Shown here piece after piece: positions 6,945-14,812 of a DNA stretch of 64,000 nucleotides (the stretch's first letter is position 1; each line of letters starts with the position of its first letter). The position numbers and the translations under genes were made by a program. A model generated the notes under the pieces. That model saw only the letters and a program-made list of their open reading frames with translations. It searched no databases and was not told where the DNA came from. Source of the DNA: JAVKFY01 sp040223615 (lineage in GTDB: Bacteria; Pseudomonadota; Alphaproteobacteria; GCA-2731375); NCBI GenBank assembly GCA_040223615.1, contig JAVKFY010000036.1, forward strand, positions 21,780 to 85,779, read 5' to 3'.

Positions 6945-8090
6945 TCACGCCGCCTCGTGCAACGCCGCCAGCGCGCGATCGATATCGTCGTCGTCGTTGT
7001 AAAGGTGCGGCGCCAGCCGTAGCGCGCCGGCGCGCGAGGCCACGTAGATCCCCTGATCAAGCAACGCGCGGTGGATGGCGGCATTGCGGGCGCTATCGCG
7101 GTGGCCGAAGTAGACCAGCGTGGAGCGGCGCTCGCCGGGTTCGGTCGGGCTAGTGACGACGAAACGCTCGCGATCGAGGCCGTCCAGGAAGCGTTGCACC
7201 AGCGCCTGGTCGTGATCGCGGATCGGCACCGGGCCGAGCGCCGTCAGGTGTTCCACCGCGACGCGGAACGGCACGAAGTTGAAGAAGTTGGCGGTGCCGA
7301 AGACGTCGTAGCCCCGCGCGCCCAGACCATCGCGGATCTCCACGTCGCCGACCGCGCCGGCTAGGTCCGCCGCGGTCTGCTGCGCCAGCCAGTAGGCCTT
7401 GGTGCGCGACAGCCGCGCGGCAAGATCAGGCGCTATCCAGGCAAAGCCGCTGCCGTAGGGGCCGCACAGCCACTTGAAGCCGACCGAGACGAAGGCGTCG
7501 ACCGGCGCCGTGGCCAGGTCGACCGGACGCGCGCCCAGCGCCTGCGAACCGTTGACAACGAAGGCGACGCCGTGGTCCCGGCACACCGCTCCCAGGCCCG
7601 CCAAGTCGACGGCGTAGCCGGAGAAGGAGTGCACCCAGGTGGTACAGAACAGCCGGGTCGCGGGGCCGATGGCGGCGGCCAGTTCGTCCGGCTCGACCAC
7701 GCGGCCGCGCGGCCGGATGCGGGTGACCTTGATGCCGTGCCGGCGTTCGGCCAGCAGCCAGGGCAGGATGTCGGACGGGAAGTCGCCGGCCATCACCAGC
7801 ACCTCGTCGCCCTCGCGCCAGGGATAGGCGGTGGCGATCAGGTTCAGGCCGTAGGACGCGCTGTTGGACAGCACGACCTGATCGTCGGGCACGTTCACCA
7901 GCCGCGCCAGTGCCGCGCGCAACTTCGCAGGAGTCTCGTCGAACCGCGCCTGGGTCAGCTCGAACGGCATGGTCTTCCAGGCCACCGCCTCGCGCGCCGC
8001 CTCGGCCGCGGCAAGCGGCAGCGCACCCTGGTGCGCGGTGTTCAGCCAGGTGCGGCCCGCGAAATCGCCGAAGCCGGGAAACCTGCTCAT
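6945..8090 (-). CDS. Aminotransferase class V-fold PLP enzyme
   Basis: 381 residues with a fold-type I PLP architecture like isopenicillin-epimerase/cysteine-desulfurase relatives. The substrate-loop start LNTAHQGALP, the LSNSASYGLN segment and the Schiff-base Lys in SVGFKWLCGPYG are visible. The residue before GSQ in FVVNGSQALG is Asn where most members have Asp pairing with the pyridine nitrogen. TTG 8096 is in frame, but ATG 8090 is the better start. It begins 10 bases after the OmpA-like gene ends, so the amidase, OmpA-like and aminotransferase genes probably form one transcript. Substrate unknown. Confidence 0.85.
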   Translation of the reverse strand: MSRFPGFGDFAGRTWLNTAHQGALPLAAAEAAREAVAWKTMPFELTQARFDETPAKLRAALARLVNVPDDQVVLSNSASYGLNLIATAYPWREGDEVLVMAGDFPSDILPWLLAERRHGIKVTRIRPRGRVVEPDELAAAIGPATRLFCTTWVHSFSGYAVDLAGLGAVCRDHGVAFVVNGSQALGARPVDLATAPVDAFVSVGFKWLCGPYGSGFAWIAPDLAARLSRTKAYWLAQQTAADLAGAVGDVEIRDGLGARGYDVFGTANFFNFVPFRVAVEHLTALGPVPIRDHDQALVQRFLDGLDRERFVVTSPTEPGERRSTLVYFGHRDSARNAAIHRALLDQGIYVASRAGALRLAPHLYNDDDDIDRALAALHEAA

Positions 8091-8100
8091 GATCAACGCG

Positions 8101-9441
8101 TCATTGCTGGGTCAGGCGGAATTCGATGCGCCGGTTGCGGCGCAATTCGTCGCGCGTGTTGCCTTCCGCGATCGGGTGGAACTCGCCCAGGCCGGCGGCC
8201 ATCAGGCGCTGTGGCGAAACGCCCTGCCGGACCAGAAAGCGCACCACCTCGGTCGCGCGCGCGGTCGACAGTTCCCAGTTCGAGGGGAACTGCTCGTTGC
8301 GGATCGGGCGGCTGTCGGTGTGGCCGTCGACCCGCAGGATCCAGTTGATATCGGTCGGAATCTCGCGCGCGATCTCCTGCAACGTATCGGAGAACCGTGT
8401 CATCTGGCGCCGGCCGGCCGGGCCGAGCCGCGCCTCGCCGCTGGCGAACAGCACCTCCGACTGGAACACGAAGCGGTCGCCGATTACGGCGATGTCGTCG
8501 CGGTCGCCCAGCGCCTCGCGCAGCCGGCCGAAGAACTCGGAGCGGTAGCGCGCCAACTCCAGGGTCTTCGCCGCCAGCGCCTTGTTGAGACGCTTTTCCA
8601 GCGCGAAGATCACGTCCTGCTGGTCCTTGCTGCGCGCTTCGGAGGCTTCAAGAACTTCATTCAATATCGCAAGTTGCTGCCGTAATTCGTTGAGTTGCCA
8701 ATTCAATGTGTCGACCTTGGCCTGCGCGACATCGGCCAACGCGTCGCTCTCGCCGACCCGTGCCTGCAAGCCGTCGCGCTCGGCGGTCAATGCGTCGACC
8801 TCGGCCCGCGCGCCATCCAGCTCGGCGCGCAGCTTGCGCATCTCCGCCAGGGTCACGCGCAGTTCGCGACCGGCCTCGGCACTTTCGCGACGCAGCGCCG
8901 CCAGATCCTCGCTGAAACCCTCGCGCGCGTCGCGCTCGACCAGCAGCATCGCCGACAGGTTGGCGACCTGCTTCTCCAGTTCCTCCACGACCCGGTTGCG
9001 CTCGCTCTTGGCCGCCGCCAGTTCGGACGCGGCGGCCTGTTTCTCCTGCTCCAGCAGCGCGGTGAGGCGGGTGACCTCGGCCTGCAACTCGGCCAGTTCG
9101 CGACGCGAGCCGGCAAGGCTGTCGCGCAGTCCCTGCCCTTCCTTCTCCAGCGTATCGAGGTTGCTGCGCAGTTCCTTGGCGTCACCACGCAGCGCCTCGC
9201 TCTCTTGCTGGCGGTCATCGAGGCGGTCGATCGCCTGGTCGACCTGGTTCTGCAGGAAGTCGAGCGCGGCGCCGCTGGCGCCGGCATCCTGGTTCAGCTT
9301 CGAGAGCCTGCCCTGGATACGGTCGATCAGGCCCTGCAGATCGGCCGGCGGTGTCGCGGCTTCGTCGTCGGCCGCGCGCACCGGCCCCGCCGCCAGCAGC
9401 AGCGCCAGGATCAGCCCAAGGGTGGCCGCCGGTCGGCCCAA
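8101..9441 (-). CDS. OmpA-domain envelope protein with long coiled coil
   Basis: 446 residues. Residues 1-23 are a signal peptide ending GPVRA. Residues about 40-300 are heptad-rich coiled coil (many E/L/A/R repeats). The C-terminus is an OmpA/MotB peptidoglycan-binding domain with VDGHTDSRP, the NWELSTARA helix and GLGEFHPIAEG. It likely links peptidoglycan to another envelope component. The start is a TTG at 9441 with GGAGGAGG seven to eight bases upstream. This places the first 31 bases inside the amidase 3' end and explains the long upstream open frame that overlaps the amidase. Translational coupling to the amidase is likely. Confidence 0.85.
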   Translation of the reverse strand: MGRPAATLGLILALLLAAGPVRAADDEAATPPADLQGLIDRIQGRLSKLNQDAGASGAALDFLQNQVDQAIDRLDDRQQESEALRGDAKELRSNLDTLEKEGQGLRDSLAGSRRELAELQAEVTRLTALLEQEKQAAASELAAAKSERNRVVEELEKQVANLSAMLLVERDAREGFSEDLAALRRESAEAGRELRVTLAEMRKLRAELDGARAEVDALTAERDGLQARVGESDALADVAQAKVDTLNWQLNELRQQLAILNEVLEASEARSKDQQDVIFALEKRLNKALAAKTLELARYRSEFFGRLREALGDRDDIAVIGDRFVFQSEVLFASGEARLGPAGRRQMTRFSDTLQEIAREIPTDINWILRVDGHTDSRPIRNEQFPSNWELSTARATEVVRFLVRQGVSPQRLMAAGLGEFHPIAEGNTRDELRRNRRIEFRLTQQ

Positions 9442-10835
9442 GGCCGTGCCTCCTCCAACTGTGCCGCCAGGCGCAGCAGTATCGCCTCCGCACCATAGCG
9501 CGCCGCAAGGTGCGCGCCGACCGGCAAGCCGTCCGGCGTCCAGTAGAGCGGCACCGACATCGCCGGCTGGCCGGTGATGTTGCAGATCGCAGTGAAGGAC
9601 GCAAACTTGGCGCCGCGGCGGGCGCCGGCCATTGGCTGGTCCTTGGTGCCGACCATCTCGCCCAGCAGCAATGGCGGCGCCGTGGTGGTCGGCGTCAGCC
9701 ACAGATCGCGGTCGACGAAGAAGCGGGAAACGTCGCGGGTCATGCGCTGGCAATCCTGTACCGCCAGCAGGTAATCGGCGGCGGAAATGTCCCGGCTGCG
9801 GCGATAGATCTCCCAGGTCAACGGCTCCAGGTTGTCCTCGCTCGGCGTGACGCCGTAGCGGCGGCGCCAGTCGGCGATGGCCCAGCCGAGGAAGCCGAAC
9901 CAGAGCGTCGTGAAGCCCTTCTGCTGCACGGTGACGTCGAAGCTCGGCTGCGCCTCCTCGGCGTCATGGCCGAGATCAGCCAGCAGCGTCGCGGCGTCCT
10001 CCACGGCGGCCAGCGCCTGCGGGTCGAGCGTGGCACCGTCCGGGGCGGTACGGCTGAACCCGACGCGCAGGCGGCCGGGCGGCGCGCCGACTTCGTCCAG
10101 GAAGGCGCGCTCGGGTGCCGGCGCCTGATACGGGTCGCCGATGTCGGGGCCGGCCGTGGCGTCGAGCAGCGCGGCGGAATCGCGGACACTGCGGCTGACC
10201 ACGTGCTCGATGGCGATGCCGCCGCCGATATCGCCATAGTGCGGGCCCATCGGCATCCGGCCGCGCGACGGCTTCAGGCCGAACAGGCCGCAGCACGCGG
10301 CGGGAATGCGGATCGAGCCGCCGCCGTCGTTGGCGTGCGCCGCCGGGACGATGCCGGCCGCCACCGCCGCCGCCGAACCGCCGCTGGAGCCGCCCGGCGT
10401 GCGGCCCAGGTTCCAGGGGTTGCGGGTCGGGCCGAACAGCAACGGTTCGGTGGTTGGCACCAGGCCGAATTCCGGCGTGTTGGTCTTGCCGATGATGTTG
10501 AGGCCGGCGCGCTTGTAGCGGGCGGTGAGCTCGCTGTCCTCGGTCGCCGGCGGGCTGTCGGCGAGGAACCGGCTGCCCTCGGCCATTCGGGTGCCCTTCA
10601 GTTCGGCCATCAGGTCCTTCAGCAGAAATGGCACGCCGGCGAAGGGGGCGTCGCGGTCCCCCGTGGCGGCGCTGTCGCGGGCCTGCTCGTAGAGCGGCAG
10701 GATGATCGCGTTCAGCTTCGGGTTGAGCGCCTCGGCACGAGCGATCGCGGCCTCGACCGCCTCGGCCGGTCCGATCTCGCCATCACGGATCGCCGCCGCC
10801 TGCGCCAGCACGTCCAGTTCCCAGATTTCCGCCAT
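9411..10835 (-). CDS. Amidase (amidase-signature family)
   Basis: 474-residue serine hydrolase that cleaves carboxamides. The Ser-cisSer-Lys triad is in place: Lys in FLLKDLMAEL (about 73), cis-Ser in GGSSGGSAAAVAAG (about 150) and the nucleophilic Ser in DGGGSIRIPA (about 174). The usual PSRGRMPMGP and TPTTTAPP segments are present, and length is typical. It is not paired with a GatB/GatC gene here, so it is a catabolic amidase rather than a tRNA amidotransferase subunit. It overlaps the downstream OmpA-like gene by 31 bases. Confidence 0.9.
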   Translation of the reverse strand: MAEIWELDVLAQAAAIRDGEIGPAEAVEAAIARAEALNPKLNAIILPLYEQARDSAATGDRDAPFAGVPFLLKDLMAELKGTRMAEGSRFLADSPPATEDSELTARYKRAGLNIIGKTNTPEFGLVPTTEPLLFGPTRNPWNLGRTPGGSSGGSAAAVAAGIVPAAHANDGGGSIRIPAACCGLFGLKPSRGRMPMGPHYGDIGGGIAIEHVVSRSVRDSAALLDATAGPDIGDPYQAPAPERAFLDEVGAPPGRLRVGFSRTAPDGATLDPQALAAVEDAATLLADLGHDAEEAQPSFDVTVQQKGFTTLWFGFLGWAIADWRRRYGVTPSEDNLEPLTWEIYRRSRDISAADYLLAVQDCQRMTRDVSRFFVDRDLWLTPTTTAPPLLLGEMVGTKDQPMAGARRGAKFASFTAICNITGQPAMSVPLYWTPDGLPVGAHLAARYGAEAILLRLAAQLEEARPWADRRPPLG

Positions 10836-10999
10836 CGCGCCCTTCCGTCGCCGCCTGCATCAGACTCTGCGGCACGACGCGGCCCCTTGTCATCCGGCAG
10901 TGGAAGCGAACCTCGACCCATAGTGCCCGAGATATGGACGCCTTGTGTCAATGCGGGACGAAATTCGCCGCTCGTGGCAGCGATGTGTCATGGCGTGAC

Positions 11000-11027
11000 G
11001 GTTATCGGCCCGAATCCGCCGATAACC
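11000..11027. repeat. Perfect 10-bp inverted repeat
   Basis: GGTTATCGGC (11000-11009) pairs with GCCGATAACC (11018-11027) around an 8-base spacer. There is no T-run beside it. A regulator binding site or an RNA hairpin in the amidase leader are both possible. Confidence 0.5.
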
Positions 11028-11114
11028 TGTTGGCACGAGGCTTGCGGTGTAACTCTCGAACTCATGAGGATAACGGACCTCCCCCTCGCGTAGAGTTCAC
11101 CTCTCCGATCGCTG

Positions 11115-11142
11115 AGCTCCCCAGTCCCCCGGCTGGGGAGCT
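11115..11142. repeat. Perfect 10-bp inverted repeat, terminator-like
   Basis: AGCTCCCCAG (11115-11124) pairs with CTGGGGAGCT (11133-11142) around TCCCCCGG. No U-run follows on either strand. It sits 32 bases from the true terminator of the neighbouring small gene, so it may stop residual read-through. Confidence 0.45.
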
Positions 11143-11173
11143 TCGCGTTGTGGCATCCGCGATTCGGCAAACG

Positions 11174-11199
11174 AAAAAGCGCCGGCCAGAAGCCGGCGC
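11174..11199 (-). terminator. Intrinsic terminator of the 58-residue gene
   Basis: Read on the minus strand: GCGCCGGC, loop TTCTG, GCCGGCGC, then TTTTTCG. This is an 8-bp GC stem followed directly by five T, the classic rho-independent layout, 52 bases after the small gene's stop. Confidence 0.85.
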
Positions 11200-11251
11200 C
11201 TGGTGGAGACGCGAATAGCGAGCCGATCAGCCCCGCCGGAGCGGGGAAATC

Positions 11252-11428
11252 CTAGTGCGCGGTGGCCGGATCGACGCGGGCGGTGTCGTCGTTCGCCGCC
11301 TGCGCGCTCAACCGCGCGATCTCGTCGGCCACGCCATACCAGCAATACTGCTTGGCGACGTGCACGGCGCGCTGGGCGCCAAGGGTCTCGATCAGGTTTC
11401 GCGCTAGGTCAAGCTGGGTCCGTCCCAT
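11252..11428 (-). CDS. Small conserved-looking protein, unknown function
   Basis: 58 residues beginning MGRTQLDLARNL with AAGGAG seven bases before the ATG at 11428. The product is amphipathic, with one Cys and a VAKQYCWYGVADEI core, and has no signal peptide or membrane helix. A strong intrinsic terminator follows, so it is its own transcription unit (gap to tgt 134 bases on the other side). I do not recognise the family. The good ribosome site and terminator make it a real gene rather than a chance frame. Confidence 0.65.
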   Translation of the reverse strand: MGRTQLDLARNLIETLGAQRAVHVAKQYCWYGVADEIARLSAQAANDDTARVDPATAH

Positions 11429-11561
11429 GACCATCTCCTTAGATATTCGCCAACGCCGTTGCCGACGAAGGACTTGGTGGCCTACTCGGACGGAACAACG
11501 CAAAAGCCGGGCCAACTGTGGCGACGGCGGACGCGGTGCATACGGCAAAAACGGTTAACGA

Positions 11562-12683
11562 TCAATGATCTCTTGCGGTTCCACGCGCCGGATAACGCGC
11601 GTGGAAGGCATCGACGAAGGCGTCGAGCCGGGCCTCGGCGATCGCCTGTCGCAGCGCCGCCATCAGGTCCTGGTAGAAGGTCAGGTTGTGCCAGGTCAGC
11701 AGCATCGCGCCGAGGATCTCGCCGGTCTTGGTCAGGTGGTTGAGATAGGCGCGGCTGAATTGCCGGCAGGCGGGACAGCGGCAGTCGGGATCGATCGGAT
11801 CGATGTCCTCGGCGTGGCGGGCGTTGCGCAGGTTGAGCGGACCGTCCCAGGTGAAGGCCTGGGCGTTGCGGCCGGATCGGGTCGGCAGCACGCAATCGAA
11901 CATGTCGATGCCGCGCCGCACAGCACCGACGATGTCGTCCGGCTTGCCGACGCCCATCAGGTAGCGCGGCGCGGCGGCCGTCAGGATCGGCTCGGTGGCC
12001 TCGATCATGGCGAACATCTCGTCCTGCGGTTCGCCCACCGCCAGGCCGCCGACGGCGTAGCCGTCGAAGCCGATCTCGACCAGCGCGGCGGCGGAATCGC
12101 GCCGCAGGTCGGCGTAGGTGCTGCCCTGGACGATACCGAACAACTTGTGGCCGTCACGCACCTCGAAGGCCTGCTTGCTGCGCCCGGCCCAGTCCATCGA
12201 CAGCCGCAGCGACGCCACCGCCTCGTCGTGGGTCGCTGGATGCGGGGTGCACTCGTCCAGCACCATGGTGATGTCGGCGCCGAGGAGCCGCTGGATCTCG
12301 ATCGAGCGGGCCGGCGTCAAGCGATGCTCGCTACCGTCGATGTGCGACTTGAAGGTAACGCCGTCGGCATCGATCTGTCGCCGGCCGGCCAGCGACATGA
12401 CCTGAAAGCCACCGCTGTCGGTCAGGATCGGACGGTCCCAGTCCATGAACCTGTGCAGACCGCCGAGCGCGGCGATGCGCTCCGCGCTGGGACGCAGCAT
12501 CAGGTGATAGGTGTTGCCGAGCAGGATGTCGGCGCCGGTCTCGCGCACCGATTGCGGCATCATCGCCTTCACCGTCGCGGCGGTCCCCACCGGCATGAAG
12601 GCGGGCGTGCGCACCACGCCATGCGCCAGTTCCAGTGTCCCGGTGCGGGCGCGGCCGTCGGTGGCGTGGACCTCGAAGGTCAT
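11562..12683 (-). CDS. tgt: tRNA-guanine transglycosylase
   Basis: 373-residue enzyme that exchanges guanine-34 of GU(N) anticodons for the preQ1 base. Visible features: the LTDSGGFQVMSL segment with the catalytic Asp (about 93), DECTPHPAT, GIVQGSTY, the nucleophilic Asp in MFDCVLPTRSGRN (about 266) and the zinc site CRCPAC with a distant His in YLNH (about 304-335). Length is normal. It overlaps queA by four bases (ATGA), the usual coupled arrangement, in the order gyrA-coaD-cyclophilin-queA-tgt. Confidence 0.97.
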   Translation of the reverse strand: MTFEVHATDGRARTGTLELAHGVVRTPAFMPVGTAATVKAMMPQSVRETGADILLGNTYHLMLRPSAERIAALGGLHRFMDWDRPILTDSGGFQVMSLAGRRQIDADGVTFKSHIDGSEHRLTPARSIEIQRLLGADITMVLDECTPHPATHDEAVASLRLSMDWAGRSKQAFEVRDGHKLFGIVQGSTYADLRRDSAAALVEIGFDGYAVGGLAVGEPQDEMFAMIEATEPILTAAAPRYLMGVGKPDDIVGAVRRGIDMFDCVLPTRSGRNAQAFTWDGPLNLRNARHAEDIDPIDPDCRCPACRQFSRAYLNHLTKTGEILGAMLLTWHNLTFYQDLMAALRQAIAEARLDAFVDAFHARYPARGTARDH

Positions 12684-13708
12684 GCGTCGATCCGATGCAA
12701 CAGGGTCGCGTCGCCGAAGGAGTAGAAGCGATAGCTTTGCTCGATGGCATGGGCGTAGGCGGCGTGCATCCGCTCCAACCCAGCAAAGGCCGCGACCAGC
12801 ATGAACAGCGTCGAACGCGGCAGGTGGAAGTTGGTCAGCAGCAGGTCGACCACCTGGAAATCAAACCCCGGCGTGATGAACAGCGCGGTGTCGCCGGCGA
12901 AGGGCTTCAGCGCGCCATCGGCCGCCGCGCTCTCCAGCGTGCGCAGCGCCGTGGTGCCGACCGCGACGATGCGGCCGCCGGCGGTGCGCGCCGCGTCGAT
13001 GGCGTCGACGGCGGCGGCGTCGATCTGGGCGTACTCGGTGTGCATCTCGTGGTCGTCGGTATCCTCGACGCTGACCGGCAGGAAGGTACCGGCGCCGACA
13101 TGCAGCGTGACGTTCACACGCCGCACGCCCCTGGCCTCCAGCGTTGTCAGCAAGTCCGGCGTGAAATGCAGCCCGGCGGTCGGCGCCGCGACCGCGCCCT
13201 CGTGCGCCGCGAACACGGTCTGGTAGTCGTTCGCGTCCGTGGCGTCGACGTCGCGCTGCTTGCGGATGTAGGGCGGCAGCGGCATCCGGCCGACGCGTTC
13301 CAGCGCCGCAAACAGCGCGGCATCGTCGCAGGCGAAGTCGAAGACCACCTCTGGGCCATCGCGCGCCTCGACCGTGGCCGCCAGCCCACCGAAGTCGACC
13401 GCATCGCCGGCCCTCAGCCGCTTGGCCGGCCGCGCGAGGGCGGCCCAGCGTCCCGCGCCGAGACGGCGATGCAGGGTCGCCTCGACCCGCGCCTCGCCGC
13501 GCCGGCCGAACAGCAGCGCCGGGATCACCTTGGTGTCGTTGGTGACCAGCAGGTCGCCGGGACGCAGCAGGTCCGGCAGATCGGCGACATGGCGGTCGCC
13601 AAGCCGGCCGGGCTCGACCACCAGCAGCCGCGCCGCCTCGCGCGGCTCGGCCGGACGCGCGGCGATCAGCCGGTCAGGTAGCTCGAAATCGAAGGCGTCG
13701 ACCCGCAA
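12680..13708 (-). CDS. queA: S-adenosylmethionine:tRNA ribosyltransferase-isomerase
   Basis: 342 residues. It transfers and rearranges the ribosyl part of SAM onto preQ1 in tRNA to make epoxyqueuosine. Family hallmarks: start FDFELPDRLIA, LVTNDTKVIPALLFG, PTAGLHFTPDLL, HVGAGTFLPV and NFHLPRSTLFMLVAAF near the end. It sits between the cyclophilin and tgt genes; the last four bases overlap the tgt start. Confidence 0.97.
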   Translation of the reverse strand: MRVDAFDFELPDRLIAARPAEPREAARLLVVEPGRLGDRHVADLPDLLRPGDLLVTNDTKVIPALLFGRRGEARVEATLHRRLGAGRWAALARPAKRLRAGDAVDFGGLAATVEARDGPEVVFDFACDDAALFAALERVGRMPLPPYIRKQRDVDATDANDYQTVFAAHEGAVAAPTAGLHFTPDLLTTLEARGVRRVNVTLHVGAGTFLPVSVEDTDDHEMHTEYAQIDAAAVDAIDAARTAGGRIVAVGTTALRTLESAAADGALKPFAGDTALFITPGFDFQVVDLLLTNFHLPRSTLFMLVAAFAGLERMHAAYAHAIEQSYRFYSFGDATLLHRIDA

Positions 13709-13714
13709 GGGCCG

Positions 13715-14254
13715 CTATTGCGCGTCGGCCGCCACCTGCATCTTCACGATCTGGTCGGGATCGCTGACGATGCCGTTGCCGCCGGCGCCTTTCTTGATCG
13801 CGTCGACATGGTCCATGCCCTCGATCACCTGGCCCCAGACGGTGTACTGGCCGTCCAGGTGCGACGCCGGCGCGAAGACAATGAAGAACTGGCTGTCGCC
13901 GCTGTCCGGGCTCTGCGCGCGGGCCATCGAGACGGTGCCGCGAACATGCTTGGCCTGCGAGAACTCGGCCTTCAGCTTCTGGCCGGATCCGCCGGAGCCG
14001 GTGCCGGTCGGATCGCCGGTCTGGGCCATGAAGCCATCGATCACGCGGTGGAACACGACGCCGTCGTAGAAGCCCTGACGCGTCAGCTCCTTGATCCGGG
14101 CCACGTGGTTCGGCGCCAGGTCGGGGCGCAGTTCGATCACCACGCGACCACCCTCAAGGTCGAGATAAAGTTGGTTTTCCAAGTCAGCCGCCTTCGCTTG
14201 CGTCGTCATCATCACGACGCCGAACAGCGCCGCTACCCAAAACTTCCAGGACAT
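13715..14254 (-). CDS. Exported cyclophilin-type peptidyl-prolyl isomerase
   Basis: 179 residues. A signal peptide (1-22, ending QAKA) places this proline cis-trans isomerase in the periplasm. Cyclophilin core: FHRVIDGFMAQTGDPTG (catalytic Arg), the SQFFIVFAP strand and the LDGQYTVWGQV turn. The Phe/Gln/Arg active-site set is intact. It lies 26 bases after coaD and six before queA on the same strand, consistent with one operon. Confidence 0.94.
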   Translation of the reverse strand: MSWKFWVAALFGVVMMTTQAKAADLENQLYLDLEGGRVVIELRPDLAPNHVARIKELTRQGFYDGVVFHRVIDGFMAQTGDPTGTGSGGSGQKLKAEFSQAKHVRGTVSMARAQSPDSGDSQFFIVFAPASHLDGQYTVWGQVIEGMDHVDAIKKGAGGNGIVSDPDQIVKMQVAADAQ

Positions 14255-14280
14255 GGTTGTCGAAACTCTCCGCTTGCAGG

Positions 14281-14808
14281 CTACTCCACCACCGCTTTCA
14301 GCGGCTGGCGGTCGAAGCGCGAATATAGTCGTTCGGCCACGCGCGGCGAGACGAACTCGTTCACGTCGCCGCCGAGCCGGGCGATCTCCTTGACCAGCTT
14401 GGAGGCAATGAACTGGTACTTGTCGGTGGCCATCAGGAACACGGTCTCGATGTGCGGGTTCAGGCGGTCGTTCATGCCGACCATCTGGAACTCGTACTCG
14501 AAATCGGAAATCGCGCGCAGGCCGCGCACGATGATGTTGGCCTCGATCTCCATGGCGAAATGCATCAGCAGATTGTCGAACGGCTGCACGATGATCTCGC
14601 AGCCGTTCAGGCTGTCGACCGCGTCGGCGAGCTCGTCGCGCACCAGCTCGACCCGCTCGTCGAGCGAGAACAGCGGTCCCTTGTCGCGGTTGATCGCGAC
14701 GCCGACCACCAGCCGGTCGACCAGCTTGGTGGCGCGGGTGATGATGTCGAGATGTCCATCGGTCACCGGATCGAAGGTGCCGGGGTAGAGACCGGTCCGC
14801 GTTACCAC
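14281..14808 (-). CDS. coaD: Phosphopantetheine adenylyltransferase
   Basis: 175-residue nucleotidyltransferase converting 4'-phosphopantetheine and ATP to dephospho-CoA. Signature GTFDPVTDGHLDI (T/HxGH-type, about 10-22), VRGLRAISDFEYEFQM (about 88-103) and the C-terminal ASKLVKEIARLGGDV. Length matches bacterial CoaD. It starts four bases before the gyrA 3' end, in the conserved order gyrA-coaD. Confidence 0.97.
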   Translation of the reverse strand: MVTRTGLYPGTFDPVTDGHLDIITRATKLVDRLVVGVAINRDKGPLFSLDERVELVRDELADAVDSLNGCEIIVQPFDNLLMHFAMEIEANIIVRGLRAISDFEYEFQMVGMNDRLNPHIETVFLMATDKYQFIASKLVKEIARLGGDVNEFVSPRVAERLYSRFDRQPLKAVVE

Positions 14809-14812
14809 GTGG

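Larger units (their letters stand above)
10836..11251. other. 416-base non-coding stretch with three hairpins
   Basis: No convincing gene is seen. The amidase promoter must lie at its left end. It holds a perfect inverted repeat at 11000-11027, another at 11115-11142, and the intrinsic terminator of the 58-residue gene at 11174-11199. Base use is less G/C-rich around 10920-11090 than in the flanks. Confidence 0.6.
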
